45,031 bases of DNA from JBBQVS01 sp038211295 (GCA_038211295.1 JBBQVS010000025.1:1-45031), one strand, 5' to 3'. Shown: positions 16,638 to 25,553, counted from the first letter of the stretch. The notes: generated by a model from the sequence alone, not told the origin. Translations and numbers: made by a program.

Positions 16638-17420
16638 TTACAACTTGCCTACTCTCAAACCGATACGTGCCAGAGCGTACCGCGTGAACGGTACATCCTG
16701 TTGCTCGCTCGTCATAACCACAATAATAAGCGGCGTTCTTGCGGAGGGTTGTGGATAGGGCGGATAGAGAATGCCAGCGTCATGCACGATGCCTTCCAAT
16801 TCGCCCGTCTTATGAGCATAGGGAAGTTGCTCGTTCCAGTACGCAGGAATTGTGCTATAGTCGTTTTGGCGCAACAACATTTTGAGCATCTCGTTCCGGC
16901 CTGGCAGCAGTTCAGCGCAGAAAAATGACAAAAGCAGAGCCATATCCCCCGCAGTTGTCCAGTTTTCCTGGCCTATTCGACGTGCTTCTTCATCCATAAA
17001 ATGCCGTTCAATACGGGTAGCGTGCAGTCCCAACTCGTGCATAGTCACATTGACCGCTTCCATGCCCACAAGGTCAAGTAAGAGATTAGAAGCGGTATTA
17101 TCGCTAATTGTAATCATGAGATGCGCCAGGTCACGTAGGGTCGGGTGCAAGTCCACTGAGAGATCCGCTAGCACGCCGCTACTGGTTGCGTGTACCTGCT
17201 CTGACACGGTATAGCGTGTATCCCATGCTAACATTCCGAACTCGACCTGTCGCGCCACTTCTACAAGAATGGGAATTTTGGCGAGACTGGCGGCAGGAAA
17301 ACGCATATCGGGATGCAGCGATACCAGTTCTTGCGGTGCCGCCTCGTTCAAGCGCACGATGATACAGGAGGAGCGACCACCCAGCATTGCCAGTTCGCGT
17401 TCAATCTCGCTCTGCATCAT
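16638..17420 (-). CDS. Class A beta-lactamase-like serine hydrolase, no signal peptide
   Basis: A penicillin-recognising serine hydrolase of about 260 residues. The three class A motifs are visible: S-x-x-K in FPAASLAKIP (about 44-47), SDN in TISDNTASN (about 102-104) and KTG in AHKTGELEG (about 208-210). The omega-loop region reads IERHFMDEEARR rather than the standard E166-x-x-x-N pattern, so hydrolysis of beta-lactams is uncertain. There is no signal peptide, which suggests a cytoplasmic or peptide-targeted role. ATG 17420 is two bases after the stop of the NlpC/P60 gene and is preferred to the 17450 frame that would overlap it. Co-transcription with a cell-wall peptidase suggests muropeptide turnover. 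Confidence 0.85.
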   Translation of the reverse strand: MMQSEIERELAMLGGRSSCIIVRLNEAAPQELVSLHPDMRFPAASLAKIPILVEVARQVEFGMLAWDTRYTVSEQVHATSSGVLADLSVDLHPTLRDLAHLMITISDNTASNLLLDLVGMEAVNVTMHELGLHATRIERHFMDEEARRIGQENWTTAGDMALLLSFFCAELLPGRNEMLKMLLRQNDYSTIPAYWNEQLPYAHKTGELEGIVHDAGILYPPYPQPSARTPLIIVVMTSEQQDVPFTRYALARIGLRVGKL

Positions 17421-17422
17421 GG

Positions 17423-18262
17423 CTACACCGCCATACGTTTCAGGCCCCATACAAGGTCAAGCAGTCGCCCGTCGAAGTGAGCATCCCGTGTATCGAAGCT
17501 AGTGATAACAACGCGATTGTGTACCTGCCCCTCGGCATGAATATACTCCTTCGTGTTCAGGGCGAGCGCGACGTGTGTAAGACTCTCTTTACCAAAGAAG
17601 ACGAGATCGCCTTCGCGCATATCCGCAAGCTGCACAGATGTGTGTAACGCGTCATACTGGATGTCAGCATCTCGTGGTATGTCATGGCCACTCATGCGGT
17701 AACACACTTGTACAAGTGCGCTACAATCGATGCCGCGCCAACTTGTGCCGCCCCACAGATATGGCACATCCAGAAATTGACGTGCATAACCTGTTGTCGC
17801 GGTGACGGGTTGTCGTGGAAACACCGTTTCACTCTGTTGCATCGCGATAGCTGTGCGCGTGAGCCAGCCCGTGCGTTCGTCGGGTAATGCCACCTGTACC
17901 CGTTCGTGGGGCGTGGCGTCCAGCAGAGGCAGAACTGTGGAGAGATAGACGCTATCAAGCACTGTATCGCCATGCTCTGCCGCGTAGAGTGGCGTATGCG
18001 CTACGTTGATGACCGCGACGAGACCCAGCGGTGTGCCACATTGCTCACCGATACGGGTAAAGCCCTTTTTGACAGGCTCCGCAAGCGTATCGGTTCGCAC
18101 CCAGCCTTTGTAATCATGTAAGGTGACGTGTGTCCACTCGCCTACGCTCTCGTCGGGAGTTGCGGGTACGTTTAGTAATGCTTGCGTCACAAGTTCAGAA
18201 GTAGAGTCGGGATCGTGACGAACGTCCGCAACACCAACAGAGATAACATAGGGAGCAGTCAT
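17423..18262 (-). CDS. SH3-NlpC/P60 peptidase, YkfC-like
   Basis: A cysteine peptidase of 279 residues. Two SH3-like segments (about 1-65 and 80-145) precede a C-terminal NlpC/P60 domain. The catalytic Cys is in WRGIDCSALVQ (about 180), the His in LTHVALAL (about 231) and the polar third position in YIHAEG (about 243). YLWGGTSWRGIDCSALVQ resembles YkfC, a gamma-D-glutamyl-L-diamino acid endopeptidase acting on murein peptides. The lack of a signal peptide fits intracellular recycling. It is followed two bases later by the beta-lactamase-like gene, so the pair likely works together on cell-wall peptides. Confidence 0.9.
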   Translation of the reverse strand: MTAPYVISVGVADVRHDPDSTSELVTQALLNVPATPDESVGEWTHVTLHDYKGWVRTDTLAEPVKKGFTRIGEQCGTPLGLVAVINVAHTPLYAAEHGDTVLDSVYLSTVLPLLDATPHERVQVALPDERTGWLTRTAIAMQQSETVFPRQPVTATTGYARQFLDVPYLWGGTSWRGIDCSALVQVCYRMSGHDIPRDADIQYDALHTSVQLADMREGDLVFFGKESLTHVALALNTKEYIHAEGQVHNRVVITSFDTRDAHFDGRLLDLVWGLKRMAV

Positions 18263-18330
18263 GGTTTTTCCTCGAATTCTCGGCTAATTGATCTGCCCCC
18301 ATTTTATCACAACTATAGAAAAAGCAGCGT

Positions 18331-19740
18331 CTAGTAGTTCGTTTTATCCAATTTGCGGGTGGCGCGACCACGAGTGCGGGCGGGTGGCGGATAGTATGCT
18401 GGAATGGTAGTCACGATGTCGCCAATCCGTAACTGTACTTGCAGGTAGCGGTATACGGGCTTATGATAATGTGCGAAGAGCATCAGCCCGTGTTGCGCGA
18501 TGATGTCCGCATCGTCGGTATGACGGTTGAGCATCATCTGTCCGCCCGTGCTCTCCTCACCACCCGTAACCACCATCTCCTCACCCTCTTCGCCCAGCAT
18601 CAGCTTGCGGGTATCGCGATGCGCGGGATGGTTGGGCCAAAGAATAAGCGCGATTGTTTGGCCTTTGAGCCTCTGCTCTTTGAGTCGTTCGCCCAGGTAG
18701 TCGGACAATTTATGAATAGCCGCGCACGTCTCATCGGCGTCGGCGGCGTGGTGAAAGCGCACGCGGGCGTTCTGGCTCAACGGTGGCGCGTCGGGAACAA
18801 CCAGGCTTGTATCCTCGCCAGAAGCGACCTGGTAGACCCACGTTCCCAGCCGTCCCAGGCGGCGTGTGAGTCCGTCCTCCGTCAGCGCAGCGACTTGTGC
18901 GAATGTAGAGATGCCGAAGTCGCGCAGGTGTGTTACCAGTTCCGCAACCGCAACGGGGTCAACCTGCTCACTCTTGCCCTCGACCTCTGGCGGACGCGAG
19001 CCATTGCCCTCGCGCTGCTCCTCTAGTTCGGGAAAGAGGCCGGGACTTCCAACGCCAGCAGCGCGTAACTGCACCAGCAACGAAAGAGGCAACGTTTGCA
19101 CAAACGATGCCTCGCGTCCGGGGGGAATATACAGCACGCCCTGTCGTCCGTCTTTGCGGCTCATCAATGCCGCGAGTTCCGCGATTGCCTTGCCGTTCGC
19201 GACGCCAATCTGCGCCGTCAGGCCCATCTCAGCTATTTCAGCGCACAGCCGCTCCGCCAGCGCGACAGGCGAGTCGAACGTTATCTCGCAGCCGCGCAGG
19301 TCGATAAAGGCGTCTGCGATAGGAATAGACTCGATGATGCGCGAGTAGGCCCGATAACGTTCGCGCAAACTCTGGAGAATGGCCTGATAGCGGTCATAGG
19401 ACGCGGGCATAAAGCGCGTGCGTGGGGCGATGCGGTGCGCCCGACGAAGCGGCATTCCAGGCGTCACGCCCAGGCGCGTCGCCGCGGGGGAGGCATCGAT
19501 CACGCGTCCCGGCTCGTTCGGGCGGCCTGTACCTGTTCCCACAACAAAACTTTGCCCGCGCAACGTTGGGTCGAATGACTCTTCCAATGTACAATAAAAG
19601 TGACGAATACGAATATGCATGATACCTTGTCGCAAACGTGCGCGTTCAGCAGCTCGGACAACCTCTTGCATATTGACAGACGAAGGAGGCAGCGTTGGTG
19701 TATCCGCTAGTGGATGCTCGGTTTGGTTAAGAGCATTCAT
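18331..19740 (-). CDS. Y-family DNA polymerase relative, catalytic residues lost (ImuB-like)
   Basis: About 469 residues with the layout of Y-family polymerases: palm and fingers (about 40-190), thumb (about 200-310, with an inserted Glu/Gly-rich loop near 240-265) and a little-finger domain at the C-terminus. The metal-binding carboxylates are gone. The first motif, normally D-x-D before FF, reads RIRHFY (R44, R46). The S-I-D-E-A motif reads PIADAF (A142, D143). It should therefore not polymerise. Inactive Y-family proteins such as ImuB act as scaffolds for damage-tolerance polymerases. I chose ATG 19740, with AGGAGG eight bases upstream; an upstream ATG at 19803 lacks one. No imuA or dnaE2 is in the window. 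Confidence 0.85.
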   Translation of the reverse strand: MNALNQTEHPLADTPTLPPSSVNMQEVVRAAERARLRQGIMHIRIRHFYCTLEESFDPTLRGQSFVVGTGTGRPNEPGRVIDASPAATRLGVTPGMPLRRAHRIAPRTRFMPASYDRYQAILQSLRERYRAYSRIIESIPIADAFIDLRGCEITFDSPVALAERLCAEIAEMGLTAQIGVANGKAIAELAALMSRKDGRQGVLYIPPGREASFVQTLPLSLLVQLRAAGVGSPGLFPELEEQREGNGSRPPEVEGKSEQVDPVAVAELVTHLRDFGISTFAQVAALTEDGLTRRLGRLGTWVYQVASGEDTSLVVPDAPPLSQNARVRFHHAADADETCAAIHKLSDYLGERLKEQRLKGQTIALILWPNHPAHRDTRKLMLGEEGEEMVVTGGEESTGGQMMLNRHTDDADIIAQHGLMLFAHYHKPVYRYLQVQLRIGDIVTTIPAYYPPPARTRGRATRKLDKTNY

Positions 19741-19803
19741 GCCATACGCGCCCTCCTGATTGGCATGAGTGGTAGGCTCAGCAGGAATGTTTGAATATTG
19801 CAT

Positions 19804-20128
19804 AGTTTATAATCTTCTATCGTGTGTTCTCAGCATAGCGCAGTATACGCCCATCTCAATGAACGCGTCGCAGGCTCATTGTTTACCCCTGACTATTGAG
19901 AACGTTATAGCATTTTCTTCCCTCTATTGTCGTACTCAGCAGTGGAAATGTCAAGTAGAGAAACAAAAACATGAAATGCGCGCTATAATTGAGAATAGAA
20001 ATGTGGCAGTATATTCTCTACATACATACACGATACGACTCAAAACCATTTGCCAAAATGGTACGCGTGAGATATAGTACAATCTTGAATGATACCCGAT
20101 CAGTGCTGAAAAGAGAGGCAAGCAAAGC
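19804..20128. other. Divergent spacer before the Clp N-domain gene
   Basis: These 325 bases contain no coding frame I would support. They are AT-rich and carry the promoter at 20050-20078 plus an isolated TATAAT at 19984-19989 without a matching -35 box. No clear SOS box is visible upstream of the polymerase-like gene. Confidence 0.5.
20050..20078 (+). promoter_or_regulatory. Promoter of the Clp N-domain gene
   Basis: TTGCCA (20050-20055), 17 bases, TATAGT (20073-20078). It would give a leader of about 45 bases with GAGAGG near 20113-20118 as a rather distant ribosome-binding site. Confidence 0.55.
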
Positions 20129-21196
20129 ATGAATACCTCAAATAGTTTTGACAAGTTTGATGAACACGCTCGACTGGCATTCAAGTACGCGCAAGAGGAG
20201 GCACAACAGTATGGTGTCTTATATGTCGGTACGGAACACCTATTGCTTGGCTTGATACGTAACGAAAAGAGTCTTGCATGTATCATTTTAAGCAATATGA
20301 GTGTTGCTGTAGCAGATATACGCAGTGCGCTCGAATTTCTGCTTGAAGGGAGCAAAGGCACTGTGCTGGGAGAGGTAGGGCTAACACCGCGAGCCAAAAG
20401 AGTTATTGCGTTAGCTATCTATGAAGCAAAGCATCTTAACAGTGCTTTTGTTGGAACCGAACACCTTCTTGCAGGGGTAATTCGTGAGGGCGAGGGTATC
20501 GCGGCGGGCGTACTCGAAAGTTTAGGTGTCACGCCCAAAAAGGTGCGTACAACGACTATGCATATACAAGCCACCACGATGCCAGGACTCGAACAGCAAC
20601 CAGAAGCGTCTGCTGGCAAGGAGAAGCCAGCAGAAGACACGCCGACAAGCACACCTAAACCAGGAGAAACTCCTACTATACAGACAGAGGCGACCAGGCC
20701 GCGCCACGTTGCGATTGTGCAGACGCACAGCACAAGGCTCTACGCAACATTGCCATTTACGGAACAATCACACAAAATTATCGAGCGGGCGCGTGAAGAG
20801 GCGATAAGCTTTTCGCACAACTATATTGGAACCGAACACCTGTTGCTGGGACTTCTGCGCGATGAGGAAGGGGTCGCGGGTGCCGTGCTGCAAAACCTCG
20901 GTTTACAACTTAGCCGCGTGCGAAAATCCGTCGAGTTTATTATCGGACGAGGTGATCGCATTGTAATTGGCGAGATTGGCTTGACGCCTCGCTCGAAGAA
21001 ATTAGTGCAACTAGCCTCAGACGAGGCGAAGCGTATGCAGAACAGCTATGTGGGAACCGAGCATATTCTGCTTGGCATGGTCGCGGAAGGTGAGGGTATC
21101 GCGGCGGGTGTACTCAGTAGCATGGGTGTTGAACTAGAACGTGTGCGTGCGGAAACGCAGCGCGTCCTGCAATACGCGCAACGCGAGAAGCCATAG
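20129..21196 (+). CDS. Clp N-terminal-domain-only protein, two tandem modules
   Basis: 355 residues made of two complete Clp_N modules (about 7-150 and 205-350), each with two repeats. The signature YVGTEHLLLGLIR recurs four times (YVGTEHLLL, FVGTEHLLA, YIGTEHLLL, YVGTEHILL). The modules are joined by a Pro/Thr/Glu-rich linker (about 150-205). There is no AAA+ domain, Walker motif or ClpP loop. ClpC N-domains bind adaptors and substrates such as phospho-arginine proteins. A free double N-domain could act as an adaptor, decoy or regulator of ClpC; this is inference. The gene stands alone behind its own promoter. Confidence 0.9.
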   Translation: MNTSNSFDKFDEHARLAFKYAQEEAQQYGVLYVGTEHLLLGLIRNEKSLACIILSNMSVAVADIRSALEFLLEGSKGTVLGEVGLTPRAKRVIALAIYEAKHLNSAFVGTEHLLAGVIREGEGIAAGVLESLGVTPKKVRTTTMHIQATTMPGLEQQPEASAGKEKPAEDTPTSTPKPGETPTIQTEATRPRHVAIVQTHSTRLYATLPFTEQSHKIIERAREEAISFSHNYIGTEHLLLGLLRDEEGVAGAVLQNLGLQLSRVRKSVEFIIGRGDRIVIGEIGLTPRSKKLVQLASDEAKRMQNSYVGTEHILLGMVAEGEGIAAGVLSSMGVELERVRAETQRVLQYAQREKP

Positions 21197-21311
21197 GTGT
21201 AATTCTCGCGGTTCAACAATCTGGCGTCGAGGAAAATTGTCGAACGCCTTGCTTCGCTATGCCCTACACGTACAATAGAAAGAGAAATATTGTCGTGGAA
21301 GGGAAGAAGTC

Positions 21312-22118
21312 ATGAATGGTCAGGAGTTAGTACAAGAGATTGTACCGCAAGAGAGTCAAGCGAAAGAATATAAAGAACCGCTTGCCGAGAAAAGCGTGGG
21401 AAGCTATGAGAGTGCGGAAGAGGGTCTGCGTCTCTTATTGGAACGCTTGCCGGAATATTTCACAGGTCGGGCCGAGCGAGACGATATCGAGACGCTCGTC
21501 TTTTGCCTACGCCATCTTTACACCTGTATCGATACACTTTCGCAGCACACGTTACCACGTTTGACGCGTGCGACAGGGGAGCAGAAGCAAGCCGCAACCA
21601 GTATTGTTGCATATCGTCACGCGGTCTGGGTGCAATTGCAGGCTATGTTGCTGCTACTGGAACGGATAGAGTCACATTGTCACTTGCTGCTCAGCACAGT
21701 AGTAAGCGTACTTGGCGTACTTGACACCACTGAAGATGGAGCGTTTAGCACGGAGACGCACGTTGGAACCGAGCAGTGGCAACGTGCCTATGAGGTGCTT
21801 TCGGCGGCTCTCCGCGCATGGCAGGGACAACACAAAACAACGCTCTGTTTTCATACTACGTTTGCGCGTGTCGTCGGGGCCGCGTCCGCCGAATCACTGG
21901 CGCAGATGGATACCGCCCTGACACTACTCTTTGATGGTGCGAACGCGATCTTTGGCGATATCATTCCTGATGTGCAACTGGTGGCGCAGGGCGATGATGA
22001 AGTTGTCGCTACCTTGCTCTTTGACCTGATGCAGCAGAACGATCTTCTGCTTATTCAGATTGGGAAACTGATAGAGCCGCTGCAACAATTGATTAAGCAG
22101 TACGTTGTGACAGAGTAG
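21312..22118 (+). CDS. Uncharacterised helical protein
   Basis: 268 residues without a family I recognise. The sequence is largely alpha-helical with leucine-rich stretches (for example around 118-140), an acidic N-terminus and no signal peptide or membrane segment. A putative promoter (TTGCTT, 16 bases, TACAAT at 21271-21276) and a GGAAG ribosome-binding site precede the ATG. It lies between the Clp N-domain gene and the MshEN-like gene, all in the same direction but with separate promoters likely. A cytoplasmic helical-bundle role is all that can be suggested. Confidence 0.65.
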   Translation: MNGQELVQEIVPQESQAKEYKEPLAEKSVGSYESAEEGLRLLLERLPEYFTGRAERDDIETLVFCLRHLYTCIDTLSQHTLPRLTRATGEQKQAATSIVAYRHAVWVQLQAMLLLLERIESHCHLLLSTVVSVLGVLDTTEDGAFSTETHVGTEQWQRAYEVLSAALRAWQGQHKTTLCFHTTFARVVGAASAESLAQMDTALTLLFDGANAIFGDIIPDVQLVAQGDDEVVATLLFDLMQQNDLLLIQIGKLIEPLQQLIKQYVVTE

Positions 22119-22254
22119 GGGGGCCGTGATCTTAACCACAACGTCTAAGTCTTAACACAAACATAACCCTATTCACTCCCTGTTCGTTGCTCGCTCTCGC
22201 ATAAGATACATATAGCAAATGTATATCTACTATTCTTTAACAAGGAGCCGCGAG

Positions 22255-23094
22255 ATGAGCAGCGAGGCTACTTCTCTTTCACGAAACGCACACACTGTAT
22301 GCGAACGTATGTATAACACAGTAGACACCTTACAAGATATAGAGACGGCGGTAACTGCCTGTACTACCACAGGCGTGGCTCAGCTCGCGCTGGTCACAAT
22401 CGCGTTGCGCTTTCCACAGGAGGCGCGGAAAACATTCCCTTTGTTACAAGCAACGTCGGCGCAGAGTCGCGACTATTATTACGAAGTGTTGCGACGTCTT
22501 GTACGTAAAACAGATAAAGTGTATCTACTCGCCGACACCTTCTACTTCCTGTTGCTTGGCGCAAATGAGGTAGGGGGACGCATCGTGCAGACGCGCCTGT
22601 GGGACGCGTTACTGTGGGGGGTTCACAACACCAGCGAATGCGATATTGTGCGACCCCGCGCCATGACCGTTGGACATGCTGCTTACCCCGCGCCCTATGC
22701 TTCACTACAAGAATTTCTTATAGCGGCAGAAACGCCATGGAATAGCTTTGACCAGCACCCTGAAAAGGCTTTGCATAAAACTTCTGTCGCGCCGTGCCGC
22801 GTAACGGAGCCTGAAGAAGAGTTGACCGTCCTCGCGCGTCGGCTTGGCTTGCCATATCTCTCTTTATTGCCACGCAAAAAGGCAGAGCAGGTACAGAGGC
22901 TTGTCACGCTTAAACTCGCCCACGAGCTACAATGCTATCCGCTTGGGCGCGAACGGGGTATGCTGACCGTCGCGTTCTCCAATCCGCAGGATAGCAGTAC
23001 ACTTGACCGCTTACACGAGGCGACAGGTTTACGCATTTTTCCAGTACTCACGCATCCTCTAGAACTACAAACGGCCCTGAGCCAACTTGTTTGA
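22255..23094 (+). CDS. Degenerate GGDEF-like plus MshEN-like domain protein
   Basis: About 279 residues. AAGGAG is ten bases before ATG 22255, preferred to 22219. The middle (about 80-140, RKTDKVYLLADTFYFLLLGANEVGG) has the pattern of the second half of a GGDEF domain with the GGDEF loop replaced, so no cyclase activity is expected. The last 90 residues (RRLGLPYLSLLPRKKAEQ to LTHPLELQTALSQL) match the N-terminal domain of type II secretion or pilus ATPases (T2SSE_N/MshEN), some of which bind cyclic di-GMP. A signalling-adaptor role is inferred. No ATPase part follows. Confidence 0.65.
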   Translation: MSSEATSLSRNAHTVCERMYNTVDTLQDIETAVTACTTTGVAQLALVTIALRFPQEARKTFPLLQATSAQSRDYYYEVLRRLVRKTDKVYLLADTFYFLLLGANEVGGRIVQTRLWDALLWGVHNTSECDIVRPRAMTVGHAAYPAPYASLQEFLIAAETPWNSFDQHPEKALHKTSVAPCRVTEPEEELTVLARRLGLPYLSLLPRKKAEQVQRLVTLKLAHELQCYPLGRERGMLTVAFSNPQDSSTLDRLHEATGLRIFPVLTHPLELQTALSQLV

Positions 23095-23120
23095 TACGTG
23101 TAACCTGCCTCTGCTATAAT
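23091..23120 (+). promoter_or_regulatory. Promoter of the epimerase gene
   Basis: TTGATA (23091-23096), 18 bases, TATAAT (23115-23120). The -35 box overlaps the end of the preceding gene. The leader would be about 90 bases. Confidence 0.6.
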
Positions 23121-23217
23121 GACCAACAGGGGTGACGCGTTTTGCCGCGAATGTGTGGGTGAGGGAGAGAAAAACGCTCTGCACTCTTGACGTGGTTATC
23201 GTAAAGAGAGGGTTAGC

Positions 23218-24141
23218 ATGAAGATACTTGTCACTGGTGGTGCCGGTTTTATTGGCTCGCATATCGTCGATCAACTGGTGGCGGCGGAACACGAAGTCGC
23301 CATTGTCGATAGCCTGTGGTCAGAGGGGGGCGGGAAGAGAACAAATGTCAATCCAAAGGCAACGTTTTATTACGCGGATATCACCGACAACGCGGCCCTG
23401 TCCCGCGTGTTCGACGAGGTGAGACCGGAGATTGTGAGCCACCAGGCGGGGCAACACAGTGTTGCGATCTCGACCCAGAACCCGCAACTCGACGCACAGG
23501 TCAACGTGATTGGTCTGCTCAATGTGCTGACAAACTGCACGCGCGTTGGTGTCAAAAAGATTATTTTTGCCTCGTCGGGCGCAACCTATGGAACTCCTGT
23601 CCGCCTGCCGCTCGATGAAGAGGTTCCGCAGCATCCAGAGGCTCCCTATGGTATCACCAAGATGGTCACAGAGTACTACTTGCGTTACTGGCACGATGCG
23701 AACGGGTTGAGTTTTACCGCGCTACGCTATGGGAATGTCTACGGGCCACGTCAGGACCCCAACGGCGAGGCGGGCGTGATCGCTATTTTCGCCAAACGCT
23801 TCCTCAATCACGAAGGTCTGCGTATCGATTGGGACGGTGAGCAACGCAAAGATTATGTATATGTAGAGGATGTGGCGCGAGCAAACGTGCTAGCTCTCAA
23901 TCACGGCGACAACGAAATCTTTTGTATCGGTGCTGGCAATCCCGTTTCCGTCAACGAAATCTACGCGCTACTGGCGAAGATCACCAACTACAAGCCAGAG
24001 ATTACTCGTGCGCCCAAGCGGCCCGGAGACATCTACCTCTCGTACTTCACTTACAGCAAGGCCGAACGCATACTGGGTTGGAAGCCCTCTGTCAACTTTG
24101 AAGAGGGCGTCAAAGCAACGGTGGACTACTTCAGGAAATAG
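23218..24141 (+). CDS. NAD-dependent sugar-nucleotide epimerase (UDP-glucose 4-epimerase-like)
   Basis: An extended short-chain dehydrogenase of 307 residues. The N-terminal Rossmann motif is TGGAGFIGSH (7-16). The catalytic set is ASSGATYG (Ser about 122) and YGITK (Tyr about 146, Lys about 150). NVYGPRQDP and the C-terminal GDIYLSYFTYSKAERILGWKP are typical of GalE-like and dTDP-glucose-dehydratase-like enzymes. Most likely it interconverts UDP-glucose and UDP-galactose or a related pair for surface polysaccharide. Exact substrate cannot be read from sequence. It is convergent with the SIS isomerase gene. Confidence 0.9.
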   Translation: MKILVTGGAGFIGSHIVDQLVAAEHEVAIVDSLWSEGGGKRTNVNPKATFYYADITDNAALSRVFDEVRPEIVSHQAGQHSVAISTQNPQLDAQVNVIGLLNVLTNCTRVGVKKIIFASSGATYGTPVRLPLDEEVPQHPEAPYGITKMVTEYYLRYWHDANGLSFTALRYGNVYGPRQDPNGEAGVIAIFAKRFLNHEGLRIDWDGEQRKDYVYVEDVARANVLALNHGDNEIFCIGAGNPVSVNEIYALLAKITNYKPEITRAPKRPGDIYLSYFTYSKAERILGWKPSVNFEEGVKATVDYFRK

Positions 24142-24174
24142 AAACTTAGGTGTACAGGGCGTATATGGCACTTG

Positions 24175-24768
24175 CTAGTCCGTGCCTGTGAGGGCCAGCA
24201 CCTCTGCGTATAGCCGCACAACACCGCGCATATGACGTGTGATTACATGCGCGATAATCAGGTGTGCGTCCTCCTCTTGCTCAATGTTTTGTCCGGGGGC
24301 GAGCAGGTAGGCATCGACAAGATACTTCATCTGCCCACCCGTTGCGCCAAGCAGTCCGATAGTGAAGGCGCGGGACTGTTTGGCGAGTGTCAGAGCGTTA
24401 ATGACATTGCGCGAATTTCCGCTTGCGCTAATGCCAATCACAACATCGCCTGCCTCGATCAGGTTGGCGAGTTGTTCCGCGAAAATATGTTCATAGGCGG
24501 TGTCATTGCTCCACGCGGTAATCAGGGGGACGTGATCGGTAAGCGAGATTGCTTTGAGCCGCGGTGCGTGCGGCATAATTGTGTTCTTCGCTAGATCGAG
24601 TGCGAAGTGTGAAGCAGTAGCCGCGCTACCCCCATTGCCAATGATGAAGACACGATGCCCGTTGCGATAGCAGTCTTCCAGTATCCGCAAAATACGCTGT
24701 AGCCCTTCCTGCGAGACCGCCCGCATCATTTGCTCTATCTCAGTAAAGTATGTAGTGATTTCGTCCAC
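24175..24768 (-). CDS. SIS-domain phosphosugar isomerase (GmhA-like)
   Basis: 197 residues forming one SIS domain. Phosphate-binding segments are visible: IGNGGSAATASHFALDL (about 41-57), ISASGNSRNV (about 114-123) and LLGATGG (about 138-144). These match phosphoheptose isomerase (GmhA) and DnaA-initiator-associating DiaA-type proteins. GmhA converts sedoheptulose-7-phosphate to heptose-7-phosphate. The presence of a HddA-like kinase at 28634 supports a heptose pathway, although the two are 4 kb apart. Confidence 0.85.
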   Translation of the reverse strand: MDEITTYFTEIEQMMRAVSQEGLQRILRILEDCYRNGHRVFIIGNGGSAATASHFALDLAKNTIMPHAPRLKAISLTDHVPLITAWSNDTAYEHIFAEQLANLIEAGDVVIGISASGNSRNVINALTLAKQSRAFTIGLLGATGGQMKYLVDAYLLAPGQNIEQEEDAHLIIAHVITRHMRGVVRLYAEVLALTGTD

Positions 24769-25070
24769 AGTGACTCCCTCGTGTTACCAACGTTCTTCTA
24801 TAGGACACACGCAAACAGGCAACCAGAAAAGGTGTCCCCACTATACACGTTTGTACTATGCCTATCGTATATAGTAGGGATATCTTTTGCGGTTGCAAGA
24901 GGGCATGGTGAGGGTGAGGTGCATGACAGGATAAGGGAGCGTGATAGGGTAGGGTAAGTGAACATGACAGGAGAGAGAGGCATGACAGGGGCAAGCCCTG
25001 TCACTACTATACTACGTGTGGCGCGGCTTTGCCATGCTTCTTTTGTCGTTAGCCCTTCGTAATAATACGT
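24769..25070. other. Spacer with ATGACAGG repeats and a small palindrome
   Basis: No gene is visible. ATGACAGG occurs three times (24923-24930, 24964-24971, 24982-24989) in a purine-rich stretch. The last copy starts an 8-bp palindrome TGACAGGG/CCCTGTCA (24983-25003) with loop GCAAG. This resembles the GGCATG palindromes at 36881 and 42605. No clear terminator T-run follows. Confidence 0.5.
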
Positions 25071-25517
25071 TTATACGCCTACCTGTTTCCGTGCATCGCG
25101 GGGCAGGGCCATCGTATCGAGCGCATTCGCCGCCTCACGCAGCGTCAGAGTTCCCTCGACCACGAAGGTGAGCAGGTGCGCGATATAGAGTTGCCGCGAA
25201 AGCTCGGCGTAGAGGTGCGGTGGCACGGACGGCTCGACCTGCTTTTGCCCGTGATAGGCTTTTGTCCACCCGATGACGTAGCCCGCGTTCCACATGCTCG
25301 AATTGGTCGTATCGTTCATCATGGGGACGAGCATGTCACGCGTCTGCTGCTCGGTCAACACGGGATGCCCGTACACCTTTTCAAAGACCTGAAACCCAAA
25401 CGCCTTTCCCTGCTCAAACTCGGCGGTGTCTCGCAACCGCTCCTGCTGGGTCTCGCGCACTCTTGCCTCCTTGCGTGAAGTGTCGTATTCATATCTAGAA
25501 AAACGAGAGTGTGTCAT
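25071..25517 (-). CDS. Hypothetical protein, 148 residues
   Basis: I do not recognise a family. The protein is soluble, with a charged N-terminus (Arg/Glu-rich to about residue 35) and a mostly helical remainder. It is the last of three small minus-strand genes (25797-26018, 25554-25781, 25071-25517) that look like one transcription unit read away from the XRE-TPR regulator. Small hypothetical trios beside an XRE regulator are common in accessory regions. AAGGATGTCAC precedes the ATG, giving a plausible ribosome-binding site. Confidence 0.6.
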   Translation of the reverse strand: MTHSRFSRYEYDTSRKEARVRETQQERLRDTAEFEQGKAFGFQVFEKVYGHPVLTEQQTRDMLVPMMNDTTNSSMWNAGYVIGWTKAYHGQKQVEPSVPPHLYAELSRQLYIAHLLTFVVEGTLTLREAANALDTMALPRDARKQVGV

Positions 25518-25553
25518 AATGTGACATCCTTTTTTGTAACTACTTTCTCCTCG

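Noticed and set aside
19741..20049. SOS/LexA box upstream of the polymerase-like gene
   Set aside because: Only half-site-like GAAC motifs were found; no paired site at standard spacing.
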